A stretch of DNA of 64,000 nt from Flavobacterium pectinovorum (GCF_006438875.1 NZ_RCZH01000003.1:124937-188936), one strand, 5' to 3'; shown: positions 14,946-23,855, counted from the stretch's first letter. The notes: generated from the letters alone by a model not told the origin. Numbers and translations: made by a program.

Positions 14946-16358
14946 TTATCGAAGTTCTAAAAGTACAACATTTTCAACATGATGCGTTTGCGGAAACATA
15001 TCAACAGGTCGCACACGTGTTACTTTGTATTTTTCATCCATTAAAGCCAAATCACGTGCTTGTGTTGCGGAGTTACAACTTACATAAACTACTTTTTCAG
15101 GAGCAATTTTCATGATTTGATCAATAACATCTTTGTGCATACCATCACGTGGCGGATCTGTAATAATAACATCAGGTTTTCCGTGCTGAGCGATAAAACT
15201 TTCGTTAAATACCACTTTCATGTCTCCTACGAAAAACTCACAATTTGTTATATTATTGCGTTCTGCATTTGCTTTAGCATCTAAAATTGCTTCTGGAACA
15301 CTTTCGACACCAATTACTTTTTTGGCTTTTTTAGAAACAAATTGTGCAATAGTTCCTGTTCCTGTATATAAATCATAAACAGTTTCATTGCCTGAAAGTC
15401 CGGCAAAATCACGCGTTATTTTGTATAATTCATAAGCTTGGTCAGAGTTGGTTTGGTAAAAAGATTTAGCATTGATGCTGAATTTTAAACCTTCCATTTC
15501 TTCCAGAATATAATCTCTACCTTTATATAGCTTAATATTCTGATCGTAAATAGTATCGTTTTGTTTTGAATTTACAACATATTGCAATGAAGTAATTTGC
15601 GGAAATTTCTCGTAAAGATGATCTAAGATTAATTCACGGTTCTTTTTATCATTTTCGAAAAACTGAATCAAAACCATAATTTCACCAGTTGAAGCTGTAC
15701 GGATCATAAAAGTGCGAAGTAAACCAGATTGCTCTCTTGGATTAAAGAATGCTAAATTGTGTTCGTTAGCAAAATCCCTAATTTCGTTTCTGATCGCGTT
15801 TGAAGGATCTTCCTGCAAATGGCATTTATTAATGTCAAGAATTTTATCCCACATTTTCGGAATATGAAATCCTAATGCGTTTCTGTTTCCTAAATCTTCT
15901 GTGCTTTCAATTTCTTTCTCTGTTAACCAACGACTGTTAGAAAACGAAAATTCCATTTTGTTTCTATAGAAAAACTGTTTTTCTGAACCTAAAATATCTT
16001 CAAATTCAGGAAGTTCAACTTTTCCTATACGCTGCAAATGATTTTTTACTTCATTTTGTTTGTAATACAACTGTTGGCTGTATTTCATATTTTGCCATTT
16101 ACAACCTCCACAAACTCCAAAATGTTCGCATATTGGTTCAATACGATGTTCTGAAAATTCGTGAAATTTTACGGCTTTGCCTTCATAATAGGCTTTTCTT
16201 TTTTTGAAAGTTTGAACGTCAACAACATCACCCGGAACAACATTCGGAATAAAGATTACTTTTCCGTCAGGAGCCTTAGCCACTGATACTCCTTTTGCTC
16301 CAGCATCAAGAACTTGAATTTGATGAAAGACAACTTTGTCTGTATTTTTTCTTCCCAT
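14946..16358 (-). CDS. rlmD: 23S rRNA (uracil-5-)-methyltransferase RlmD
   Basis: 470 residues. It carries an N-terminal TRAM domain, then the iron-sulfur cluster cysteines (CEHFGVCGGCKWQN, Cys77/83/86, with a later Cys in DINKCHLQ), and a C-terminal TrmA-type methyltransferase with DLYTGTGTIAQF, ITDPPRDG and the nucleophile in VYVSCNSAT. It makes m5U in 23S rRNA (U1939 in E. coli). Relatives in this phylum can have other U targets, so site specificity is inferred. A perfect -7 element lies only a few bases before the ATG. Confidence 0.92.
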   Translation of the reverse strand: MGRKNTDKVVFHQIQVLDAGAKGVSVAKAPDGKVIFIPNVVPGDVVDVQTFKKRKAYYEGKAVKFHEFSEHRIEPICEHFGVCGGCKWQNMKYSQQLYYKQNEVKNHLQRIGKVELPEFEDILGSEKQFFYRNKMEFSFSNSRWLTEKEIESTEDLGNRNALGFHIPKMWDKILDINKCHLQEDPSNAIRNEIRDFANEHNLAFFNPREQSGLLRTFMIRTASTGEIMVLIQFFENDKKNRELILDHLYEKFPQITSLQYVVNSKQNDTIYDQNIKLYKGRDYILEEMEGLKFSINAKSFYQTNSDQAYELYKITRDFAGLSGNETVYDLYTGTGTIAQFVSKKAKKVIGVESVPEAILDAKANAERNNITNCEFFVGDMKVVFNESFIAQHGKPDVIITDPPRDGMHKDVIDQIMKIAPEKVVYVSCNSATQARDLALMDEKYKVTRVRPVDMFPQTHHVENVVLLELR

Positions 16359-16362
16359 AGCG

Positions 16363-16370
16363 CAAAAATA
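16363..16370 (-). promoter_or_regulatory. -7 element of rlmD, almost touching the start codon
   Basis: The minus strand reads TATTTTTG, a full consensus match, ending five bases before the ATG at 16358. Transcription would start at or right next to the start codon, giving a leaderless or near-leaderless message. Confidence 0.45.
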
Positions 16371-16453
16371 AGGGTTTGTAAACTTTTATAAATTTAAATT
16401 TCAAAATATTTTATCAAATTCTTCAAATTACTAGTTTTATCAAGTTTAAAAAC

Positions 16454-16461
16454 TAACTTTG
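16454..16461 (+). promoter_or_regulatory. Likely -7 element of the orphan histidine kinase
   Basis: TAACTTTG matches TAnnTTTG, 58 bp before the ATG at 16520. Confidence 0.4.
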
Positions 16462-16519
16462 TTTATAGCAATAACCCCAAATGCTACATTGTTAACCTAT
16501 AGTATTGTTATTATTTTTT

Positions 16520-17575
16520 ATGAAGTTGTATCATAATCTTTCACAAATTGGCTTTCTGAGAAAAAGTTATGTTTTCAAATTCCTATTTGTTGCTTTTATA
16601 GGTATTCATATTCCCTTAATTGGCATACTATTTTTTGTGCTTTTTTCAAACCATTCTATTTCTCCAATTTCGATTGTAATTTTTGCTTTAATAATGACTT
16701 TAGTAGCGACTTTAGTGACGCTTATTATTTTGAATCAATTAATTAAGCCTATTTCGTTAGCTTCAAAATCATTGGATGATTATAGAAATAACAGAAAATT
16801 ATCGGTTTTGCCAACAGAATATTCAGATGAAGCCGGGTTGTTGATGTGTAATATTCAGGAATCAATCTATGAATCTGAAAGTTTTATCAATGAAAAACAA
16901 GATTTGATTTATATGCTTTCTCATGATTTGAAAAATTTTGCCGGAAATCCTCAAGGTTTGGCAAAACTGATTTTGAGTGAAGATCCACCGGAGTCGATTA
17001 AACATCTTGCCGAATTAATTTGTGAGTCGACAAACTTGCAATTCCGATACATCGAAAATTTTATAAAACTGCTAAAAGAACAAGATCAGATTGTAAAAGT
17101 AAATCATGATCCAAAAAATATTGTCTTTCCTAATATTTTGCCTTTCATAAACGAACAGGTTGAACAGCGCTTAATCGATAAAAATATTAAGTTGGATTTA
17201 AGTTTAGAATTAGTCGAAGCAAAACTTAAAATTGACGAAGGTTTATTGGTTCAGGTTTTAGTTAATCTAATCAGCAATGCAATTAAGTTCTCGTACTTTG
17301 ACAGCGAGATTAAAGTTAAAATATACATCCAAAGCTCCAATTTGGTTATAACAGTTGCAGATAAGGGAATTGGTTTTGATAAAACTCAGATTGATGAATT
17401 GTTTAAGAAATTCACAAAAATGAGCCGATTAGGAACTGCCAATGAATTGTCAACCGGAATTGGATTGTATTTGTGCAAAAAAATTATCGAAAGAAACAAA
17501 GGTAAATTAAGCGCCACAAGCGAAGGGAAAAACAGGGGCGCTGAATTCAAAATTGAGTTTGATATTAATTATTGA
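16520..17575 (+). CDS. Sensor histidine kinase, orphan
   Basis: 351 residues from the ATG at 16520; an in-frame TTG at 16505 is rejected. Two membrane helices (~18-45 and 50-77) are separated by a very short periplasmic loop, followed by a HAMP-like linker. The H-box is MLSHDLKNF (His135), the N-box NLISNAIKFS (Asn253), and the G-boxes DKGIGFD and STGIGLYLCKK. With almost no extracellular domain it probably senses a membrane or internal signal. No response regulator is adjacent, so its partner is unknown. Confidence 0.88.
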   Translation: MKLYHNLSQIGFLRKSYVFKFLFVAFIGIHIPLIGILFFVLFSNHSISPISIVIFALIMTLVATLVTLIILNQLIKPISLASKSLDDYRNNRKLSVLPTEYSDEAGLLMCNIQESIYESESFINEKQDLIYMLSHDLKNFAGNPQGLAKLILSEDPPESIKHLAELICESTNLQFRYIENFIKLLKEQDQIVKVNHDPKNIVFPNILPFINEQVEQRLIDKNIKLDLSLELVEAKLKIDEGLLVQVLVNLISNAIKFSYFDSEIKVKIYIQSSNLVITVADKGIGFDKTQIDELFKKFTKMSRLGTANELSTGIGLYLCKKIIERNKGKLSATSEGKNRGAEFKIEFDINY

Positions 17576-17621
17576 TTTGAAATAAGAATTTTAAGGTTTT
17601 TACTTAAAAAAAACTTAGAAC

Positions 17622-17812
17622 CTCAGTCCCGAAGCCCAATGTTATTAAGTTAATGGAATCTATAAAAAATACTTAACAGTTTAATCAGGAAAGTAATTAG
17701 AAAAATCCGTTTTTATCAGTGTTTTCGCTTTAGCGAATCAGTAAAATCAGCGTCTAATTTTGACGCGGATAAAACAGATTTACTTCGTAAAAACGCGGAT
17801 AAAAACGGATTT
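17622..17812 (+). repeat. 191-bp repeat, copy 1, containing a 110-bp element with inverted ends
   Basis: Nearly identical, on the opposite strand, to 25200-25391. The inner 110 bp (17703-17812) has 15-bp perfect terminal inverted repeats AAATCCGTTTTTATC / GATAAAAACGGATTT, extended imperfectly. The outer part begins CTCAGTCCCGAAGCCCAAT and carries a motif like CAATGTCATTAAGTTAA seen again three times near 58.1-58.5 kb. It has the form of a MITE or REP-like element and contains no gene. Confidence 0.8.
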
Positions 17813-17829
17813 GATAGAACCTTAAAAAA

Positions 17830-18816
17830 TTACCAAAGATGATGTACAGAAGGTTTAATGTATTCGTCGTAAATTGCATTCATCGCCGCAATTTTATCCG
17901 GAGTTAATTTTGGTAAATCATAAAGAGATAAATTCGATAAAACATGGCTTTCTTTTGAAGCACCCGGAATAATACAGCTGATATCTTCAAAACTCAAAAT
18001 CCACTGAAGTGCAATTGGAGCAAGATTTGCGGTTTCCGGAAATAATGCTTTTAATTCTTCAACGGCTTTTAAACCTAATTCATAGTCAATTCCTGAAAAA
18101 GTTTCGCCTTTATCAAAAGCGTCTCCGTTTCTATTGAAGTTTCGATGATCCTGAGCTTCAAAAATAGTTTTTGCATCAAATTTACCCGTTAAAAGTCCGC
18201 TTGCCAGAGGAACTCTCGCAATGATTCCGATATCTTTTTTTCTGGCTTCAGAGAAAAATAATTGAGATGGACGCTGGCGAAATAAATTAAAAATAATCTG
18301 AACCGTTGTTACATTCGAATATTCGATTGCTTTTAAGGCTTCTTCGACTTTTTCGACACTAACACCAAGATTCTGGATTTTACCCTGCTCTTTTAATCGG
18401 TCAAATAGTTCGAAAATTTCGGGACGATAAAAAACTTCAGTAGGAGGACAGTGCAACTGAATCAAATCTAAAGTTTCTAAATTCATTCTTTTTAGACTGT
18501 CTTCAACAAATTTCTGAAGTACTTTTGGCTGGTAGCCTTCGCTAACATGCGGGTTGATATGTCGTCCGCATTTTGTAGCAACATAAATGCGTTCAGATCT
18601 TGAGCGAACTACACGTCCAACAGCAGTTTCGCTTAAGCCATTTTCATAAACATCGGCGGTATCAATAAAATTTACGCCATTGTCAATTGCAGTATTCAAA
18701 AGTTTGTCTGCAGTTTTATTATCAAAAGCAGATCCCCATTTTCCTCCAACCTGCCAGGTGCCAAGTGAGATTTCAGATATATTGAAGTTTGTTTTTCCTA
18801 GTTTTCTGTAGTTCAT
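17830..18816 (-). CDS. Aldo/keto reductase
   Basis: 328 residues, a TIM-barrel NADPH-dependent oxidoreductase. The catalytic tetrad is visible: Asp52, Tyr57 (FIDTADVYENG), Lys82 (VATKCG) and His122 (LIQLHCPP). C-terminal cofactor-binding residues lie in the region CIIPGASKESHVLSN. It resembles the YhdN/IolS-type group acting on aldehydes or sugars; the substrate is unknown. Its 5' flank holds the twin GACGCAC hairpins, and no clear promoter is seen. Confidence 0.9.
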   Translation of the reverse strand: MNYRKLGKTNFNISEISLGTWQVGGKWGSAFDNKTADKLLNTAIDNGVNFIDTADVYENGLSETAVGRVVRSRSERIYVATKCGRHINPHVSEGYQPKVLQKFVEDSLKRMNLETLDLIQLHCPPTEVFYRPEIFELFDRLKEQGKIQNLGVSVEKVEEALKAIEYSNVTTVQIIFNLFRQRPSQLFFSEARKKDIGIIARVPLASGLLTGKFDAKTIFEAQDHRNFNRNGDAFDKGETFSGIDYELGLKAVEELKALFPETANLAPIALQWILSFEDISCIIPGASKESHVLSNLSLYDLPKLTPDKIAAMNAIYDEYIKPSVHHLW

Positions 18817-18825
18817 TTTTTGTAG

Positions 18826-19032
18826 AGGTTCAAAGGTTTAAAAAAAGGTTCAGAGGGACAGAGGTTTTTTGTAGAGACGCACAGCAGTGCGTCTTTTGTG
18901 TGCCCACGGATTTTACGGATTGAACTGATTAACACAGGTTTTTAAGGCAAAGATTTTCTGTAGAGGCGCGCAGCAGTGCGTCTTTTTGGGATTTACCTTT
19001 GTGCCTCTGAACCTTTGCAACTTTGCACCTTT
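18826..19032. repeat. Composite repeat tract with two GTGCGTC hairpins
   Basis: The 218-bp gap between cysM and the aldo/keto reductase gene is made of repeats. GAGGTTCAAAGG words open it and CTTTGTGCCTCTGAACC words close it. Two hairpins lie inside: GACGCAC AGCA GTGCGTC TTTT (18876-18897) and GGCGCGC AGCA GTGCGTC TTTTT (18965-18987), each preceded by TGTAGAG. The two hairpins are 89 bp apart and both look like terminators on the plus strand although the flanking genes are on the minus strand. Confidence 0.6.
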
Positions 19033-19034
19033 TC

Positions 19035-19922
19035 TTAATCAAATAAATCCGAAGACAAATAACGATCACCGCGATCGCATATAATGGCTACAATTACGCC
19101 TGATTCTAATTCTTCGGCAATTTTAAGGGCAACAGCAACAGAACCTCCGCTGCTCATTCCGGCAAAAACACCTTCTTCAAGTGCTAATCTTTTGGTCATT
19201 TCGCGCGCTTCTTCTTCGCTGACATCTACAACAGTATCCACTTTTGAAGCATCAAAAATTTTAGGTAAATATTCCTGAGGCCATTTTCGGATTCCGGGAA
19301 TCTGAGATCCATCGCTTGGCTGTGCGCCTATGATTTGAATAGCCGGATTTTTTTCTTTTAAGTAAGTCGAAGTTCCAATGATTGTTCCGGTTGTTCCCAT
19401 TGCCGAAACAAAGTGTGTAACCGTTCCATCAGTATCATTCCAGATTTCAGGACCTGTGGTTTTATAATGTGCTTTCCAGTTGTCGTCATTTGCAAACTGA
19501 TTTAGCATCAAATAACCGCCTTCGGCTACTTTTTTATCGGCATAATCCCTTGAACCAATAATTCCTTCACTAGCGGGCGTTAAAATTACTGTAGCGCCAT
19601 AAGCACGCATGGTTTGCGTTCGTTCTTTTGTAGAATCTTCCGGCAGAACCAATTCTATTTCTATTTGAAACAATTGTGCAATCATTGCAAGCGCAATTCC
19701 AGTGTTACCACTTGTTGCTTCAATTAGTTTATCACCTTTTTTAATGTCACCTCTTTCAAGAGCAGAAGCAATCATATTGTACGCAGCTCTGTCTTTTACA
19801 CTTCCACCCGGATTATTTCCTTCAAGTTTCAGTAAAAGTTTTACGTTTTTATTTTTAACCAAATTGACAGTTTCCATCAATGGAGTATTTCCAATTAGGT
19901 TAAGCAATTTCTGTGGACCCAT
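19035..19922 (-). CDS. cysM: Cysteine synthase, CysM/CysK type
   Basis: 295 residues, a PLP enzyme of the beta-substituting family. The Schiff-base lysine is Lys43 in GGSVKDRAAYNM, the substrate loop is ATSGNTGIALAM (71-75 SGNTG), and the phosphate-binding loop is SAMGTTGTIIG. It converts O-acetylserine and sulfide (or thiosulfate) to cysteine in the cytoplasm. Its start lies two bases after the stop of the serine acetyltransferase gene, which supplies O-acetylserine, so the pair forms a complete cysteine operon. Confidence 0.92.
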   Translation of the reverse strand: MGPQKLLNLIGNTPLMETVNLVKNKNVKLLLKLEGNNPGGSVKDRAAYNMIASALERGDIKKGDKLIEATSGNTGIALAMIAQLFQIEIELVLPEDSTKERTQTMRAYGATVILTPASEGIIGSRDYADKKVAEGGYLMLNQFANDDNWKAHYKTTGPEIWNDTDGTVTHFVSAMGTTGTIIGTSTYLKEKNPAIQIIGAQPSDGSQIPGIRKWPQEYLPKIFDASKVDTVVDVSEEEAREMTKRLALEEGVFAGMSSGGSVAVALKIAEELESGVIVAIICDRGDRYLSSDLFD

Positions 19923-19924
19923 TT

Positions 19925-20716
19925 TTATTTCTTTTCTTTTATTTTAACTTCAGTTGTAGTAGTATTCAGCACGATTGAATCTTCGGGAATGGATTTTGTA
20001 ATCCAGGCATTTCCTCCAACAATACTGTTTTTGCCAATAGTGGTTTCGCCGCCCAAAATAGTCGCATTGGCATAAATGCAAACATTCGCTTCTACTGTTG
20101 GATGTCTTTTTGCATTTTTCATTTCCTTGCTTACGCTTAATGCGCCAAGGGTTACACCTTGATAAATTTTAACATGTTTTTTGATAACGCTCGTTTCACC
20201 AATAACAATTCCGGTGGCGTGATCTATAAAAAACGGTGAGGCAATTTGAGCACCGGCATGAATATCAGTTCCTGTAATTCGATGTGCATATTCGCTCATT
20301 AATCTCGAGAACAATAATAAATCAAGATTATAGAGCTCGTGACTTAATCTGTAAATGGCAATTGCGTAGAAACCGGGATATGCCAAATAAACTTCGTCAA
20401 TACTGTTTGATGCAGGATCATTTTCTAAAATATAGGCTGCATCGTCATTTAGTTTTTCTAAGACAATTGGTAGTTTTTCGAGGAATCGATCCCAAATCGA
20501 TTCGCATAAGTTTTCCGGTTTTTTGCAAGCCAGAACAGCAATCTCTTTAAAGCGAATTTCGAGCTCGTCGATGCTTTCATCTAAAGCGGCATTCGAATCA
20601 AAAAGAGTATAGAAAAGCTTTTCGGTAAAATCTTCAGTTTTGGTTTTGATTCCGTAATTAATGTTTGAATGGCTTTTTAGAGCTTTTATATTTTGTATGA
20701 TGCTGTCTTTTGTCAC
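19925..20716 (-). CDS. cysE: Serine O-acetyltransferase
   Basis: 263 residues. An N-terminal helical domain (~1-140) is followed by a left-handed beta helix built of hexapeptide repeats (IHAGAQIASPFFIDHATGIVIG, then TTIGKNSIVGGNAWITKSIP). The catalytic His-Asp region is FIDHATG. It acetylates L-serine with acetyl-CoA, the first step of cysteine synthesis. The likely start is a GTG at 20716; no ATG lies nearby in frame. The family member often called EpsC/SAT in Gram-positives has a similar layout. Upstream is a 190-bp gap without a recognisable promoter. Confidence 0.9.
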   Translation of the reverse strand: MTKDSIIQNIKALKSHSNINYGIKTKTEDFTEKLFYTLFDSNAALDESIDELEIRFKEIAVLACKKPENLCESIWDRFLEKLPIVLEKLNDDAAYILENDPASNSIDEVYLAYPGFYAIAIYRLSHELYNLDLLLFSRLMSEYAHRITGTDIHAGAQIASPFFIDHATGIVIGETSVIKKHVKIYQGVTLGALSVSKEMKNAKRHPTVEANVCIYANATILGGETTIGKNSIVGGNAWITKSIPEDSIVLNTTTTEVKIKEKK

Positions 20717-20906
20717 AATTGTAAAATTGAGTGGATAATTTAAAACGTTAAAAGTAAGGTGTTTTTTGTAAATAAGGGCACGAATTAACTAAAGAAATTT
20801 TGCATAGCGAATTCAATTTGTGATAAAAAAAAGAATGATAAAAGCGATTATTTTATATGATTCTTAAGAAGTTAAATGCGTAAATTAGCCAGTAAAATTT
20901 ATAAAA

Positions 20907-21608
20907 ATGAAAAATAATTCAACTTTTAAGAGCGCTATTTCCAATCTTGAATTTCCGGAAAGTGAGAAAATTTGTGGAAAATCGATACATGATCCAATTT
21001 TAGGGCTAATTGTCAAGGATCATCCTTCTTTTAGTGAAGACGATTGTATTGCTGTTAAAGAACTAAATGAATATCGCCAAGTATATGTTTCGAATTATTT
21101 ATCTACCGAAATTGGAACGCTTTCTGATCTTGAAAAAAGTGTTATTACTTCTTTAAAAGAAGATAAATCAATAGTTAGTATTGTGGAAGATGAGCCGGAA
21201 ACGAGAAGTTTTGGTCAAAAAATAGCGGATAAAGTGGCTGATTTTGGCGGAAGCTGGACATTTATTCTTTCGTTTTTATTTTTTATCATAGTTTGGATTG
21301 CTGCGAATGTTTATATTTTAGTCAATAAAGGTTTTGATCCGTACCCGTTTATTTTACTGAACTTGATTTTATCCTGTATTGCAGCATTGCAGGCTCCGGT
21401 AATTATGATGAGCCAAAATCGTCAGGAAGAGAAAGACAGAAACAGAGCTAAAAAAGATTATATGATCAATCTGAAATCCGAATTGGAAATTAGAATGATC
21501 CATGACAAAATCGATCATATGATTATGCATCAGCAACAAGAATTAATCGAAATTCAAAAAGTTCAAATTGAAATGATGAATGATATTTTGAACCAAATCA
21601 AGAAATAA
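20907..21608 (+). CDS. DUF1003 membrane protein
   Basis: 233 residues. The N-terminal ~95 residues are soluble. Two membrane helices follow (WTFILSFLFFIIVWIAANVYIL and FILLNLILSCIAALQAPVIMM) with the DUF1003 signature ADKVADFGGSWTFI and SQNRQEEKDRNRAKKDYMINLKSE. The C-terminal ~50 residues form a long coiled coil (IRMIHDKIDHMIMHQQQELIEI). The family is widespread and its role is not established; some members are linked to magnesium or stress, but that is weak. It is convergent with the DUF2752 gene. Confidence 0.88.
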   Translation: MKNNSTFKSAISNLEFPESEKICGKSIHDPILGLIVKDHPSFSEDDCIAVKELNEYRQVYVSNYLSTEIGTLSDLEKSVITSLKEDKSIVSIVEDEPETRSFGQKIADKVADFGGSWTFILSFLFFIIVWIAANVYILVNKGFDPYPFILLNLILSCIAALQAPVIMMSQNRQEEKDRNRAKKDYMINLKSELEIRMIHDKIDHMIMHQQQELIEIQKVQIEMMNDILNQIKK

Positions 21609-21634
21609 TTTCAGCCATTTTTAATTCAAAAAAA

Positions 21635-21919
21635 TTAAAGATAGAAGTGTTTATAGTAATATCCGCCAAGCATAAAAACGAGATTTAGAAGTGCTATATT
21701 CCAAACGATTTTTTTGTAGTTTCTTGATTTGTCTAAAAAATATAAAGCGACAAAAGTAAAAAATAGAAGAGTAGTGAAGACTGCCGGATACATCTGAAAA
21801 GCAGCCGAAAATTTACCTTGAAAAAGTAAGACTAAAGCACGCTGAAAACCGCATCCTAAACACTCAACTCCAAAGAATGTTTTGAATAGGCAAGGGATCA
21901 TATATTTTTCTAAGTTCAA
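21635..21919 (-). CDS. DUF2752 small membrane protein
   Basis: About 94 residues. The DUF2752 signature is CLFKTFFGVECLGCGFQRALVLL, with three cysteines before the first membrane helix. Two further hydrophobic segments follow (YPAVFTTLLFFTFVALYFL, IALLNLVFMLGGYYY). The start is uncertain. The TTG at 21919 gives MNLEKYMIPC, which resembles relatives; the ATG at 21901 gives MIPCLF. Function unknown; the cysteine motif suggests redox or metal binding. Confidence 0.8.
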   Translation of the reverse strand: MNLEKYMIPCLFKTFFGVECLGCGFQRALVLLFQGKFSAAFQMYPAVFTTLLFFTFVALYFLDKSRNYKKIVWNIALLNLVFMLGGYYYKHFYL

Positions 21920-22025
21920 GTCGATTATTTTTTACAATTTTACAAAAAAAATAATTGATAACATTTCAAAAGAAAGGAACTGCTATTTTAAAGTTTTATA
22001 CTTTTGAAGACTTATACTTTAAAAT

Positions 22026-22211
22026 ATGAAAGCGATTAAGATTATAATAATGATTCTTGCTATTTCGGTTGCATTATACGAGCAGGTTTCACCAGAAAAA
22101 AATGTCTATATCACGGTAATTGCAATTGCAGTTTTCATGTTTGGAATGATGCAGCTGAGCGCAAAAACACCAAGTAAAAATCAAAATAAAGAGGAGCAGG
22201 ATGTTGACTAA
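22026..22211 (+). CDS. Small membrane protein, unknown, coupled to smr gene
   Basis: 61 residues with two hydrophobic segments (IKIIIMILAISVALYEQV and VYITVIAIAVFMFGMMQLS) and a polar tail. The 3' end overlaps the Smr gene by 11 bases, so translation is probably coupled. I do not recognise a named family. The position before a DUF2027-Smr gene is the only clue. Confidence 0.7.
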   Translation: MKAIKIIIMILAISVALYEQVSPEKNVYITVIAIAVFMFGMMQLSAKTPSKNQNKEEQDVD

Positions 22212-22752
22212 AGGAGATAAGGTTTCAGTCTTGGACGAAGCCATAAACGGAACGGTAGTTTCGGTTAAAAATAATGAAGTTTTGATTGAAACTGAGGATG
22301 GATTCGTGATGACATTTTTTGTCAATGAGTTGCTTAAAATTCATGATTTCAGTAATTTAATGAATTCTATTAAAAGAATTAATTTAGATGAAATTACAAA
22401 AGAGAAAACAGAGCCAAAACCAAGGAGTTTTGTAAAAGAAAAGAAAGATAAACGTGAAATTCCCGCTCCGGAATTTGATTTGCATATCGAAAAACTGGTT
22501 CCAAACAAACGCGGAATGTCAAATTATGATATCCTGACTTTACAGACAGAAACTGCCAAAAGACATATTGAATTTGCGATCCGAAATCGCATTCCGAAAA
22601 TCGTTTTTATTCACGGTGTTGGCGAAGGAATTTTGAAAGCCGAACTTGATTTTTTATTAGGCCGTTATGACGGAATAGATTTTCAGGATGCCAATTATCA
22701 AAAATATGGTTTAGGTGCAACCGAAGTTTATTTTAGACAAAATAATAAATAA
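22201..22752 (+). CDS. Smr-domain protein with N-terminal DUF2027-like domain
   Basis: 183 residues. The first ~55 form a small beta-barrel (GDKVSVLDEAINGTVVSV, VLIETEDGFVMTFF) like the N-terminus of Bacteroidota DUF2027 proteins. A charged linker follows, and residues ~95-180 are an Smr domain with FDLHIEKL and the loop FIHGVGEGILKAEL. Smr domains, found at the end of MutS2, are often nucleases; whether this short protein cuts DNA or RNA is unknown. A very long stem-loop terminates the unit. Confidence 0.85.
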   Translation: MLTKGDKVSVLDEAINGTVVSVKNNEVLIETEDGFVMTFFVNELLKIHDFSNLMNSIKRINLDEITKEKTEPKPRSFVKEKKDKREIPAPEFDLHIEKLVPNKRGMSNYDILTLQTETAKRHIEFAIRNRIPKIVFIHGVGEGILKAELDFLLGRYDGIDFQDANYQKYGLGATEVYFRQNNK

Positions 22753-22792
22753 AATTACTTTTTTGATCTAAAGCAGTTCGTTTTAAAGCATA

Positions 22793-22856
22793 AAAAAACG
22801 TCCGTTTTTCTCTCTGATTTTGTATATAAATCAGTTTAGAAAAACGGACGTTTTTT
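22793..22856. terminator. Long composite stem-loop terminator
   Basis: The outer arms 22793-22811 and 22838-22856 are perfectly complementary over 19 bp (core AACGTCCGTTTTTCT). An inner hairpin CTGATTT (22814-22820) / AAATCAG (22828-22834) is nested inside. A and T runs flank it on both sides, so it can terminate both the Smr gene and the convergent lipoprotein gene. Confidence 0.9.
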
Positions 22857-22895
22857 GTAAGAATTAAATTGGTTTTGAGACCAGTTTTTTAAGAC

Positions 22896-23855
22896 CTAAT
22901 TTAACGATTTGGTGATAGTTCCCATCGCAAAATTATTACCTAGTTTAAAGCTGCTGTTTCCTTTTACAAGCGTTACATCTTTTATTACAATTGTGTGCTG
23001 AACTAAATTTCCTGCTATTTGTGTAGTAACTTCAACAGTTCCATTAGTACCGTTCCAGGTTTCTTTTACAGCAGGATTTGTTGGAGTGGTAACCTGACAG
23101 AAATAATCTTTATTTAAAGCAACACCGGTAAGGGTACGATATACTACATTGTTTTGTGTGGCAGTTATATCTCTTGTTCTGGGATGTCCTGCTGGGGTCG
23201 CTTCATTTACAAATAAAGTAGGATCAAAATTTTGAAGCATGATATAGAATGCTGCATTATAATTGTAAACTTGTTTTAAATCCGGGCATTCTCCTGCCTC
23301 TTCCGGTTTCGCAAAAGTTATAGGAGTTGGTGTTATCGTAATTTTAAAATCACCAAAAACATATTCTTGCTCAACTTGTGGTCCGCTAGGTTTTAAAAAG
23401 GTTATATTTTTAAAAACGATACTGTGGTTATATCCCGTAACCCGGGTGCTACCGTCTACTTCGCTTGGAACAGAGGTAATTTGCGTAGTTGTAATTTGTA
23501 TTTTTCCCTGAGTTCCTACCCATTCTTCTATAACATTAGGTGTTTTAGGAGGTATTATACCACAGATGTTTGGTACACCAACTGCACCATCATAAGCTCT
23601 GTATAGAACACGAAAATTACTATTGTCGATGTTGTAAGTTAGCGTATCCAGGAGGGTGGGGTTATTTATTAAGCTGCTTGGAGCTAATTGCAGCAACAAT
23701 GATTCTCTGTCTTTAATTTTATAAAGTAAGGTGTTTGTTGTATCGCAGTTTGTTGAGGCAACAGTGTTAAAATCTATAGTATCAACTTTTAAATCGCCAT
23801 CATCGCAACCATTTAAAAGTAATGCAAAGAAGAGAAGGCTTGCGTATTTTTTCAT
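22896..23855 (-). CDS. Lipoprotein with two homologous halves
   Basis: 319 residues with a lipoprotein signal (LLFFALLLNGC, Cys17). The mature part appears to be two copies of one ~140-residue module. Copy 1 has NFRVLYRAYDGAVGV...VIEEWVGTQGKIQITTTQ...HSIVFKNITFLK; copy 2 has NVVYRTLTGVALN...AVKETWNGTNGTVEVTTQ...HTIVIKDVTLVKG. Each has a matching Cys before the EEW/KET segment. I know no function. The two halves suggest an exported beta-sandwich protein that duplicated internally. Confidence 0.75.
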   Translation of the reverse strand: MKKYASLLFFALLLNGCDDGDLKVDTIDFNTVASTNCDTTNTLLYKIKDRESLLLQLAPSSLINNPTLLDTLTYNIDNSNFRVLYRAYDGAVGVPNICGIIPPKTPNVIEEWVGTQGKIQITTTQITSVPSEVDGSTRVTGYNHSIVFKNITFLKPSGPQVEQEYVFGDFKITITPTPITFAKPEEAGECPDLKQVYNYNAAFYIMLQNFDPTLFVNEATPAGHPRTRDITATQNNVVYRTLTGVALNKDYFCQVTTPTNPAVKETWNGTNGTVEVTTQIAGNLVQHTIVIKDVTLVKGNSSFKLGNNFAMGTITKSLN

